From contig JBJXEJ010000118.1 of the NCBI GenBank assembly GCA_046154125.1, positions 1 through 64,000 of the forward strand: a DNA stretch of 64,000 bases, written 5' to 3'. The first letter of the stretch is position 1. The number at the start of each line of letters is the position of its first letter. The position numbers and the translations under genes were made by a program. The notes under the pieces were generated by a model. It saw only the letters and a list, made by a program, of their open reading frames with translations, ran no database searches and had not been told where the DNA came from. This document shows, piece after piece, positions 6,804 to 14,310 of this stretch. Origin of the DNA: PBB1 sp046154125. Lineage in GTDB: Bacteria > Pseudomonadota > Gammaproteobacteria > Burkholderiales > Burkholderiaceae_C.

Positions 6804-8413
6804 CGAACACCTCGACCCTTTCGCACCCGCCGATGTCGCCTGAGCCGCAGGCGGCAATCGGCCTGTCGCTGCCGCGCTGGCTGCTGATCGCGGGACTCGG
6901 CTCGCTGCTGCTGCGCGGCTGGCTGACGGTGGCCTTGCCGATCACCGGCGACGAGGCCTATTTCTACTGGTGGGGCGTCTACCCCGACCTGGGCTACTAC
7001 GACCACCCGCCGATGGTCGGCTGGCTGATCGCCGCAATGCGTGCGACGCTGGGCGACACGCTGTGGTCGATCCGGCTGCCGGTGCTGCTGCTGCCGATCG
7101 CCCTCGGCGGCCTGCTGTGGTGGGCGCTTTCGGGCATCGACCGCACCCGCGCGGCGTGGGCGGTGCTGCTGTTCTGGCTGGCCCCCATCAACTGGCTCAA
7201 CGTGCTGATCACGACCGACACGCCGCTGATCTTCTGGTCGGTCGCCTCGGCCTGCAGCCTGCTGATCGCCGAACGACGCCCGAAGCTCGACGGCGGCACC
7301 TGGGGCTTGTACGTTCTGTCCGGCCTGCTGCTGGGCGCGGCGCTGCTGTCGAAGTATTTCGCGGTGGTGCTGTGCTTCGCGTACTTCGTCTACTTCGTGC
7401 TGTTCCGGCGCGACCGGCTGGCCGCGTTCGCGTTGCTGGTGCTGTGCGCGCTGCCGGGGCCGGCGATCAACATCGCGTGGAACATCGATCACTGCTGGTC
7501 GAACATCATGTTCAACCTGATCAACCGCAACGCCGGCGAGTTGTTCACCTGGAAGAAGCCGGTGACCTACATCGGGATGATGGTCTACCTGGTGTCGCCG
7601 GTGGCGGCGTGGCTGAGCTGGAAGCACCGCGCGGACCTGGGCGTCGCGTTCCGGGCGCATCGCCTGCTCGGCTGCCTGGTGGTCGTGCCGCTGCTGTTCT
7701 TCACGCTGCTGTCGCTGAAGAAGATCATCGGCCTGCACTGGGTGATGTCGTTCTATCCGTTCGGCTTCGCCTTCATCGCACTCGGCCTGCCCGCGCACCG
7801 GCTGAAGGCCTGCGCCGTCGGGCTCGCGGTGCTGACCGGACTGCATGTGGTCGCGGTCGCGGGCGTGGCCATGACCCCGATGGAGCGCTGGAAGTCGACC
7901 TCGATCTACAAGGGCATCGTGCGCAGCATCAAGACCACCGAGATGCTGAAGCAGGTTGCCGCGCCCGGCGTGGTGCTGATGTCGAACGCCTACACGCCAG
8001 CGTCGACCTACGGCTACGCGCAGCGCCAGTACATGCCGGTGTTCGGCCGCGGCAACTTCCATGCGCGGCAGGACGATCTGCTGGTCGATTACCGCATCTA
8101 CCAGGGCCGCACGATCCGCGTGATCCTGACCACCCGGCCCGACCTCGCGGACTACCGGCCGTATTTCGACTCGGTCCGGTTGCTGACCTACACGCAGAAC
8201 CAGCTCGAGTTCTACGCGCTCGAGGGCCAGGGCTTCAATTACGAGGCCTACCGCGACGGCGTGCTGGCCGACATCCAGCGCCGCTACTACCGCATCCCGG
8301 CGTGGCTGCCGCTGGCGGCCTGCCCGTTCTGCGAGCGGCTGTGCGGCAGCGCGCGCTGCTATCTGCCGGATGCAACGGCACCGCAAAAACCGGAATCGAA
8401 GGAAGAGCCCTGA
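6800..8413 (+). CDS. GT39/ArnT-type membrane glycosyltransferase
   Basis: 537 residues with about 10-12 transmembrane segments over the first 370 residues and a soluble C-terminal part. The first periplasmic loop has the acidic motif ITGDEAYFYWW and YYDHPPMVGW, characteristic of PMT/ArnT-type enzymes that use polyprenyl-phosphate sugars. A further landmark is ITTDTPLIFW. The start overlaps the preceding UbiA-family gene by four bases, supporting a donor-and-transferase pair. The acceptor (lipid A, another glycan or protein) cannot be told from sequence. The C-terminus is cysteine-containing (PFCERLCGSARC). The gene ends three bases from the convergent queA stop, with no visible terminator. 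Confidence 0.85.
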   Translation: MTNTSTLSHPPMSPEPQAAIGLSLPRWLLIAGLGSLLLRGWLTVALPITGDEAYFYWWGVYPDLGYYDHPPMVGWLIAAMRATLGDTLWSIRLPVLLLPIALGGLLWWALSGIDRTRAAWAVLLFWLAPINWLNVLITTDTPLIFWSVASACSLLIAERRPKLDGGTWGLYVLSGLLLGAALLSKYFAVVLCFAYFVYFVLFRRDRLAAFALLVLCALPGPAINIAWNIDHCWSNIMFNLINRNAGELFTWKKPVTYIGMMVYLVSPVAAWLSWKHRADLGVAFRAHRLLGCLVVVPLLFFTLLSLKKIIGLHWVMSFYPFGFAFIALGLPAHRLKACAVGLAVLTGLHVVAVAGVAMTPMERWKSTSIYKGIVRSIKTTEMLKQVAAPGVVLMSNAYTPASTYGYAQRQYMPVFGRGNFHARQDDLLVDYRIYQGRTIRVILTTRPDLADYRPYFDSVRLLTYTQNQLEFYALEGQGFNYEAYRDGVLADIQRRYYRIPAWLPLAACPFCERLCGSARCYLPDATAPQKPESKEEP

Positions 8414-8416
8414 GCG

Positions 8417-9511
8417 TCAGCCTCGCATCGCCAGCGCGTCGGGCGTTGCGTTCAGCAGCATCGCGTCGCCGTAGCTGAAGAAGCGGTAGCGCTGAGCGAT
8501 CGCGTGGCGATACAGGCTCATCACATGCGCGTGGCCGGCCAACGCACTGACCAGCATCATCAGCGTGCTGCGCGGCAGGTGGAAGTTGGTGACCAGCGCA
8601 TCGACGACGCGAAAGCAAAAGCCTGGCGTGATGAAGATGTCGGTATCGCCGGTTCCCGCACGCAATTCGCCACGGAGCGCTGCCGATTCGAGCGCGCGCA
8701 GGCTCGTCGTGCCGACCGCGACGACACGACCGCCGCGCGCCCGCGTGCGGTTCACCGCGTCGACCGTGTCGGCGCCGACCTCGAACCATTCGCTGTGCAT
8801 GCGGTGGTCGGCCAGGTTCTCGGTGCGCACCGGCTGGAAGGTGCCGGCGCCGACATGCAGCGTGACCCGCGCCTGTTCGACACCGCGCGCGGTCAGCGCA
8901 TCGAGCAGCGGCTGGTCGAAATGCAAGGCCGCCGTCGGTGCGGCGACCGCACCCGGCTTCGCCGCAAACACCGTCTGGTAGCGCCGCTCGTCGTCGGCGT
9001 CGTCGGTGTGCGTGATGTACGGCGGCAGCGGCACGTGGCCGTGGCGTTCGAGCAGCGCCTGCGGGTCGGACGGGAAGCGCAGGTGGAACAGCGAATCCTC
9101 GGGCCCGGCGCGTCCCAGCACCTCGGCGTCGAAGCCGCTGTCCGCATCAACCGCCATCGCCGCCTCGGCGCTGCGCCCGAAACGCACCCACTGGCCGCGC
9201 TTCGGCGACTTGCTGGCGCGCAGGTGCATCAGCACCTCGCGGCCCGGCAGCACCCGCTCGACCAGCGCCTCGACGTGCCCACCGGTGGCCTTCACACCGA
9301 GCAGCCGTGCCTTGATCACGCGGGTGTCGTTGAACACCAGCAGGTCGCCCGGGTTCAGCAGCGACGGCAGGTCGCGGAACACCCGGTCAACGGGCAGAGC
9401 ACCGGTGCCGTCGAGCAAGCGCGACGCGCTGCGCTCGGCCGCCGGATGCTGTGCGATCAGTTCGGGCGGCAGTTCGAAATCGAAATCGGCGAGCGTGTGG
9501 GTGGCGGTCAT
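8417..9511 (-). CDS. queA: S-adenosylmethionine:tRNA ribosyltransferase-isomerase
   Basis: 364 residues. QueA adds the epoxycyclopentanediol part of queuosine by transferring the ribosyl moiety of SAM to preQ1-tRNA. Recognisable blocks are DFDFELPPELIAQHP, GDLLVFNDTRVI, a PLPPYI stretch, GAVAAPTAALHF, HVGAGTFQPVR and TTSLRALESA, plus a C-terminal HLPRSTLMMLVSA. The ATG at 9511 gives the expected N-terminus; a longer open frame upstream is not conserved. It lies divergent from recG with about 110 bases between start codons and on the same strand as tgt, but about 2.6 kb from it. Confidence 0.97.
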   Translation of the reverse strand: MTATHTLADFDFELPPELIAQHPAAERSASRLLDGTGALPVDRVFRDLPSLLNPGDLLVFNDTRVIKARLLGVKATGGHVEALVERVLPGREVLMHLRASKSPKRGQWVRFGRSAEAAMAVDADSGFDAEVLGRAGPEDSLFHLRFPSDPQALLERHGHVPLPPYITHTDDADDERRYQTVFAAKPGAVAAPTAALHFDQPLLDALTARGVEQARVTLHVGAGTFQPVRTENLADHRMHSEWFEVGADTVDAVNRTRARGGRVVAVGTTSLRALESAALRGELRAGTGDTDIFITPGFCFRVVDALVTNFHLPRSTLMMLVSALAGHAHVMSLYRHAIAQRYRFFSYGDAMLLNATPDALAMRG

Positions 9512-9620
9512 GAGTTCACGGCGATGGCCCGCAGCAGCGTGGCGAGCCGCTTGAGCGAAGCGGCCGGATTGTTCCATGCAGAGGGTCTCAGCCTGGTTGA
9601 CCTGCGGTCAGAATCCGCCG

Positions 9621-11891
9621 ATGCCGACCCGCGTGCCGCCCCCGACTGACGCCCGAGGCCCCGGCGCCGCACCGGCGACTACAGCCAAGTCGGGCCCGCT
9701 GCGCGCGATGGAGAAGCTCGGCCTGCGCCGCGACATCGACCTCGCGCTGCACGTGCCGCTGCGCTATGAGGACGAGACACGACTCGCCGCGATTGCCGAG
9801 CTGCATGACGGCTCCACCGCGCAGGTCGAAGGCGTGGTGCAGCGCTGCGAGATCCAGCTGCGCAACCGCCGGCAGCTGCTGGTGACGCTGGTCGACGACG
9901 CCAGCGACACGCTGCTGCTGCGCTTCCTGCACTTCTACCCGTCGCACCAGAAGACGCTGGCCGAGGGCCGCCGCGTGCGGGCTCGCGGCGAGGCGCGCGG
10001 TGGCTTCTTCGGGCTGGAGATGGTGCACCCGACTTTCAAGGTGGTCGACGGCGACAGCCCGCTCGCCACCGCGCTGACGCCGGTCTACCCGACCAGCGCG
10101 TCGCTGCCGCAGGCCTACCTGCGGCGCGCGGTGACCTCGGCCTTGCAGCGCGCCGATCTGTCCGAGACGGTGCCGGCCGAGCTGCTGCCGCGCGGCCTGG
10201 CGACGCTGCGAGACGCGCTGCACTGGCTGCACCACCCGCCCGCCGACGTGTCGCTGTCGGCGCTGGACGACCGCACGCACCCGGCCTGGCAACGCCTGAA
10301 GTTCGAGGAGCTGCTGGCGCAGCAGCTGTCGCAATTGCAGGCCAAGCGCGAACGCGCGAAGCAGCGCGCGCCGCGATTCACCGTCAGCGCCGGCGGGCTG
10401 CAAGAGCAGTTGCTCGCAGCGCTGCCGTTCACGCTGACCGGCGCGCAGCGACGCGTCGTCGAGGAGATCGCGGCCGACCTGCAGCGCGCACGCACTGACC
10501 AACGAGACGGTGACCGTGACCCGCATGCCGCCGCAGTGCCGATGCACCGCCTGCTGCAAGGCGACGTCGGCTCGGGCAAGACGGTGGTCGCGGCGCTGGC
10601 GGCCGCCATCGCGATCCACAACGGCTGGCAGTGCGCGCTGATGGCACCGACCGAGATCCTGGCCGACCAGCATTTCCGCAAGCTGGTTGGCTGGCTCGAA
10701 CCGCTGGGCATCGTCACGGCGTGGCTGACAGGCAGCCGCAAGGGCCGCGGCCGGCGCGAGATGCTGGAACGCATCGCGTCGGGCGAAGCCGGCCTGGTGG
10801 TCGGCACGCACGCGGTGATCCAGGACGATGTGCAATTCGCGAAGCTGGGGCTGGCCATCGTCGACGAGCAGCACCGCTTCGGCGTGGCGCAAAGGCTGGC
10901 GCTGAGAAGCAAGCTGGAGCAGGGCCTGCAGGACACCGCCGGGCCGCCCCAAGGTGGCCTGACCCCCTCGGGGGGCGGCCACCGCCCACGGTGGCCTGGG
11001 GGCACCCTGACTCCCCACCTGCTGATGATGAGCGCCACCCCGATCCCGCGCACGCTGGCCATGACGATGTACGCCGATCTCGACATCAGCACGATCGATG
11101 AACTGCCGCCGGGTCGAACTCCGATCGTCACCAAGGTATTCGCCGACGACAAGCGCGAGGCCGTGGTCGCGCGCATCCGAGACGAGGTGGCGCAGGGCAA
11201 GCAGGTCTACTGGGTGTGCCCGCTGATCGAGGAGAACCCCGACGGCGACGCCAGCCCGCTCAACAACGAAGCGAACTCATCCAGACGTCCCTTCGGCGAA
11301 CGGCCCGAGTTGCAGAACGTGATCGACACGCACCAGAAGCTGACCGCCGCGCTGCGCGGTGTCGGCGTCGGGCTGCTGCACGGCCGCATGAAACCGAGCG
11401 AGAAGTCCGCGACGATGGCACGGTTCACTTCTGGCGAGCTGTCGGTGCTGGTCGCCACCACGGTGATCGAGGTTGGCGTCGACGTGCCGAACGCGAGCCT
11501 GATGGTGATCGAGCACGCCGAGCGCTTCGGGCTGAGCCAGCTGCACCAGCTGCGCGGGCGGGTCGGCCGTGGCTCGGTCGCGAGCGTCTGCGTGCTGCTG
11601 TATGCGGCGCCGTTGTCGGTCACCGGCAAGGCGCGCCTGAGGGCGATGGCCGAGACGACCGACGGGTTCGAGATCGCCCGGCGCGATCTGGCGATCCGCG
11701 GACCCGGCGAGTTTCTCGGTGCGCGTCAGTCGGGCGCGGCGCTGTTGCGCTTTGCCGACCTGAACGACGACCTGCCGCTGCTGCATGCGGCACGCACGGC
11801 CGCCGACGCGATGCTCGAGCGCCATCCGGAGGCGGCCCGGCGTCAGGTGGTACGGTGGCTCGGCAGCCGAGCCGACTACCTGAAGGCGTGA
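9621..11891 (+). CDS. recG: ATP-dependent DNA helicase RecG, with in-frame palindromic insertion
   Basis: 756 residues, longer than the usual 680-700. The N-terminal wedge/OB region covers about residues 30-220. The helicase core has Walker A GDVGSGKT (about 316), motif II DEQH (about 417), motif III SATP (about 474), and C-terminal GRVGRG and GPGEFLG-type RecG blocks. RecG remodels stalled forks and Holliday junctions. The extra length comes partly from a Gly/Pro-rich stretch between motifs II and III encoded by a GC-rich palindromic element (10939-11007), and partly from an Asn/Ser/Arg-rich stretch near 11240-11300. ATG 9621 is chosen; ATG 9708 (MEKLGL) is an alternative. oxyR follows 70 bases downstream. 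Confidence 0.95.
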   Translation: MPTRVPPPTDARGPGAAPATTAKSGPLRAMEKLGLRRDIDLALHVPLRYEDETRLAAIAELHDGSTAQVEGVVQRCEIQLRNRRQLLVTLVDDASDTLLLRFLHFYPSHQKTLAEGRRVRARGEARGGFFGLEMVHPTFKVVDGDSPLATALTPVYPTSASLPQAYLRRAVTSALQRADLSETVPAELLPRGLATLRDALHWLHHPPADVSLSALDDRTHPAWQRLKFEELLAQQLSQLQAKRERAKQRAPRFTVSAGGLQEQLLAALPFTLTGAQRRVVEEIAADLQRARTDQRDGDRDPHAAAVPMHRLLQGDVGSGKTVVAALAAAIAIHNGWQCALMAPTEILADQHFRKLVGWLEPLGIVTAWLTGSRKGRGRREMLERIASGEAGLVVGTHAVIQDDVQFAKLGLAIVDEQHRFGVAQRLALRSKLEQGLQDTAGPPQGGLTPSGGGHRPRWPGGTLTPHLLMMSATPIPRTLAMTMYADLDISTIDELPPGRTPIVTKVFADDKREAVVARIRDEVAQGKQVYWVCPLIEENPDGDASPLNNEANSSRRPFGERPELQNVIDTHQKLTAALRGVGVGLLHGRMKPSEKSATMARFTSGELSVLVATTVIEVGVDVPNASLMVIEHAERFGLSQLHQLRGRVGRGSVASVCVLLYAAPLSVTGKARLRAMAETTDGFEIARRDLAIRGPGEFLGARQSGAALLRFADLNDDLPLLHAARTAADAMLERHPEAARRQVVRWLGSRADYLKA
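10939..11007. repeat. GC-rich palindromic element inserted in frame in recG
   Basis: Nested inverted repeats: GGCCGCCCC (10942-10950) pairs with GGGGCGGCC (10972-10980), and GGTGGCC (10953-10959) with GGCCACC (10977-10983); GGTGGCC recurs at 10990-10996. The encoded peptide is Pro/Gly-rich and lies between helicase motifs II and III, where RecG relatives normally run straight from RLALR to PHLLMMSATP. The insert keeps the reading frame. It resembles the GC-rich intergenic palindromes common in this bacterial group (recollection, not searched). No second copy was noticed in this window. Confidence 0.6.
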
Positions 11892-11961
11892 GGCGAAAAC
11901 CGCGCGAGTTGGCTACATTGCCGGGGTCCCGCAACGCCGGTCGCACGCCAGCCTCCACACC

Positions 11962-12882
11962 ATGACCCTGACCGAACTCCGATACATCGTTGCCGTGGCC
12001 CGCGAGCGCCACTTCGGCCGCGCTGCCGAGGCCTGCTTCGTCTCGCAGCCGACGCTCAGCGTGGCCATCAAGAAGCTCGAGGAAGAACTCGACGTCAAGC
12101 TGTTCGAGCGCGGCAGCAGCGAGGTCAGCGTGACGCCGCTGGGCGGCGAGATCGTGCGCCAGGCGCAGACGGTGATCGAACAGGCCGCCGGCATCAAGGA
12201 GATCGCGCGGCGCGGCAAGGACCCGGTATCGGGCCCGCTGCGCCTGGGCGTGATCTACACCATCGGACCGTACCTGCTGCCCGACCTGGTGCGGCAGGCC
12301 ATCGAGCTGGTGCCGCGGATGCCACTGATGCTGCAGGAAAACTTCACCGTCAAGCTGCTGGACATGCTGCGCACCGGCGAACTCGACGCGGCGATCCTCG
12401 CCGAGCCGTTTCCCGACGCGGGCCTCGCCATCGCACCGCTGTACGACGAGCCGTTCATGGTCGCCGTGCCGAAGAAGCATCCGCTGGCAAGGCGCAAGCG
12501 CATCAGCGCCGAGGAGCTCAAGAAGGAAACGATGCTGCTGCTCGGCACCGGGCACTGCTTCCGAGACCACGTGCTCGAAGTGTGTCCCGAGTACGCGCAC
12601 TTCTCGAGCGACGCCGAAGGCATCCGCAAGAGCTTCGAGGGCTCGTCGCTCGAAACCATCAAGTACATGGTCGCGTCGGGCATGGGAGTCACGGTGGTGC
12701 CACAGCTCAGCGTGCCGGCCGACACCGACAAGCACATCACCTACGTGCCGTTCGCCCCGCCCGTGCCGACCCGGCGTGTCGTGCTGGCCTGGCGTCGCAC
12801 CTTCACGCGCTATGAGGCGATCGCGGCGCTGCGCAACGCGATCTACGCCTGTCCGCTGGCCGGCGTCACGCGCTTGTCGTGA
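11962..12882 (+). CDS. oxyR: LysR-type hydrogen-peroxide sensor OxyR
   Basis: 306 residues. The N-terminal winged helix-turn-helix covers about residues 1-60 (LTELRYIVAVAREHFG-type opening, FVSQPTLSVAIKKLE). The regulatory domain contains GTGHCFRDHVLEVC with cysteines at exactly residues 199 and 208, the redox pair that forms the activating disulfide in E. coli OxyR. GSSLETIKYMVASGMGV near 240 is also typical of OxyR. It activates peroxide-defence genes; dps immediately downstream is a classical target. The recG-oxyR neighbourhood is known in Burkholderiales. Confidence 0.96.
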   Translation: MTLTELRYIVAVARERHFGRAAEACFVSQPTLSVAIKKLEEELDVKLFERGSSEVSVTPLGGEIVRQAQTVIEQAAGIKEIARRGKDPVSGPLRLGVIYTIGPYLLPDLVRQAIELVPRMPLMLQENFTVKLLDMLRTGELDAAILAEPFPDAGLAIAPLYDEPFMVAVPKKHPLARRKRISAEELKKETMLLLGTGHCFRDHVLEVCPEYAHFSSDAEGIRKSFEGSSLETIKYMVASGMGVTVVPQLSVPADTDKHITYVPFAPPVPTRRVVLAWRRTFTRYEAIAALRNAIYACPLAGVTRLS

Positions 12883-12907
12883 ATCAAGCGCACGACGGGC
12901 AGGGTCG

Positions 12908-12922
12908 ATAGACTTGAACTTC
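12908..12922 (+). promoter_or_regulatory. Possible OxyR half-site upstream of dps
   Basis: ATAGACTTGAACTTC starts 57 bases before the dps start codon. It keeps ATAG, A10 and CT of the ATAGnTnnnAnCTAT half-site but mismatches three other positions. The only support beyond the weak match is the position between oxyR and dps. Confidence 0.3.
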
Positions 12923-12964
12923 CGGTTTCTCAACCGATCTGTTCACGACACGCAGGAGTTTCCG

Positions 12965-13492
12965 ATGGCCAAGAAATCGAAGTCGAGTGCCGCGCCCGTC
13001 ACCGTGGCCGCTGCCCCGAGCCGGATCAATATCGGCATCAGCGAGAAAGATCGCGCGGCGATCGCTGGCGGCCTGAGCCACCTGCTGGCCGACAGCTACA
13101 CGCTGTACCTGACGACCCACAATTTCCACTGGAACGTCACCGGGCCGATGTTCAACACGCTGCACCTGATGTTCATGGGTCAGTACACCGAGTTGTGGAA
13201 CGCGGTCGATCCGATCGCCGAGCGCATCCGGGCTCTCGGCCACCCGGCGCCGGGTTCGTATGCGCAGTTCGGTGCGCTGACATCGCTCAAGGACGCCCCG
13301 TCCACACCGCCGAAGGCGCTGGACATGGTGCGCATCCTGGTCGAGGGCCACGAAGCGGTCGCACGCACCGCCCGCAGCATCTTCCCGTTGGCCGACAAGG
13401 CCGGTGACGAACCCACCGCCGACCTGCTGACGCAGCGCCTCACGGTGCACGAGCAGACCGCGTGGATGCTGCGCAGCCTGCTCGAAGACTGA
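12965..13492 (+). CDS. dps: Dps-family DNA-binding ferritin-like protein
   Basis: 175 residues with a Lys-rich N-terminal tail (MAKKSKSS) that can bind DNA. The ferritin-like four-helix domain has the Dps ferroxidase signature: HNFHWNVTGPMFNTLHLMF, then a YTELWNAVDPIAERIRALG stretch supplying the acidic ligands of the inter-subunit site. It oxidises Fe(II) with hydrogen peroxide and protects DNA. It starts 82 bases after the oxyR stop on the same strand, with AGGAG before the ATG. Peroxide-dependent control by OxyR is likely from context and family knowledge. Confidence 0.93.
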   Translation: MAKKSKSSAAPVTVAAAPSRINIGISEKDRAAIAGGLSHLLADSYTLYLTTHNFHWNVTGPMFNTLHLMFMGQYTELWNAVDPIAERIRALGHPAPGSYAQFGALTSLKDAPSTPPKALDMVRILVEGHEAVARTARSIFPLADKAGDEPTADLLTQRLTVHEQTAWMLRSLLED

Positions 13493-13524
13493 GAAGTTCA
13501 CACCGCTCCAGCAGAGGGGTCACC

Positions 13525-14148
13525 GTGCGAATCGCCATACTGACTTTCGACGGCTTCAACGAAATCGATGCCTTCGTGCCGCTCGGGCTGCTGAACCGGT
13601 TGAGCGCGCGGGGCTGGAAAGCCGAGATCACTGGCCCGACTTCGCACATGACGTCGATGAACGGCGTGACGGTGCAGGCGCAGCAGCCGCTCGAGTTCGC
13701 CAACGAAGCCGATGCGGTGATCTTCGGCAGCGGCATCTACACCCGTGCGATCGCCGAGGACATCGGCCAGCGTGGAGCCCTGCTCGACCGGTTGCAACTC
13801 GACCCGCTGCGTCAGATGATCGGCGCGCAGTGTTCGGGCACCTTGATGATGGCGCGTCTGGGGCTGCTGGCCGACATGCCCGCCTGCACCGACTCCAACA
13901 CCAAGCCCTGGGTCGTCGAAGCCGGGGTGCGCGTCGAGGAATCCCCGTTCCTTGCGCGCGGCTCGCTCGCCACCGCGGGCGGTTGCCTCGCGTCGCAGTA
14001 CCTGGCCGCCTGGATGATGGCGCGCGGCGCCGGCCTCGATGCGGCCGCGCAAGCGCTGCATTACGCAGCGCCGGTCGGCGAGAAGGATGCGTATGTCGAG
14101 CGCATCCTGGCAGTCATCCGCCCATTCCTGCCCGAAGCGACGGGTTGA
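13525..14148 (+). CDS. DJ-1/PfpI family protein (class I glutamine amidotransferase-like)
   Basis: 207 residues from GTG 13525, preceded by AGAGGGG; no ATG gives the full fold. The start (VRIAILTFDGFNEIDAFVPL) is the DJ-1/PfpI first strand with its conserved acidic residue. The nucleophile elbow is GAQCSG with Cys103, and GGCLASQYLAAWMMARG is the conserved helix after the third strand. Members include chaperone/deglycases, isonitrile hydratases and regulators; the exact activity cannot be assigned. It follows dps by 32 bases and may share its transcript, consistent with a stress role. Confidence 0.85.
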   Translation: MRIAILTFDGFNEIDAFVPLGLLNRLSARGWKAEITGPTSHMTSMNGVTVQAQQPLEFANEADAVIFGSGIYTRAIAEDIGQRGALLDRLQLDPLRQMIGAQCSGTLMMARLGLLADMPACTDSNTKPWVVEAGVRVEESPFLARGSLATAGGCLASQYLAAWMMARGAGLDAAAQALHYAAPVGEKDAYVERILAVIRPFLPEATG

Positions 14149-14310
14149 TTCGAAACGACCCTCGGCCCTCCGGGTCGCCAAGGCATCCGGCCCGGTTGGT
14201 CCGTCAAGTTCCAGTCGATAACGCCGAAGAACCGTTGTATCGCCATTTCCACGCCACCTCACCGGGCCGGGGAGGCGCCCTGCCTTCGGCCGACGAGAAC
14301 CCGGATCTAC

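Noticed and set aside
14149..14310. Possible riboswitch (cobalamin type) before the TonB receptor
   Set aside because: Could not find the conserved B12-box or core elements; only a short GC-rich hairpin is present.
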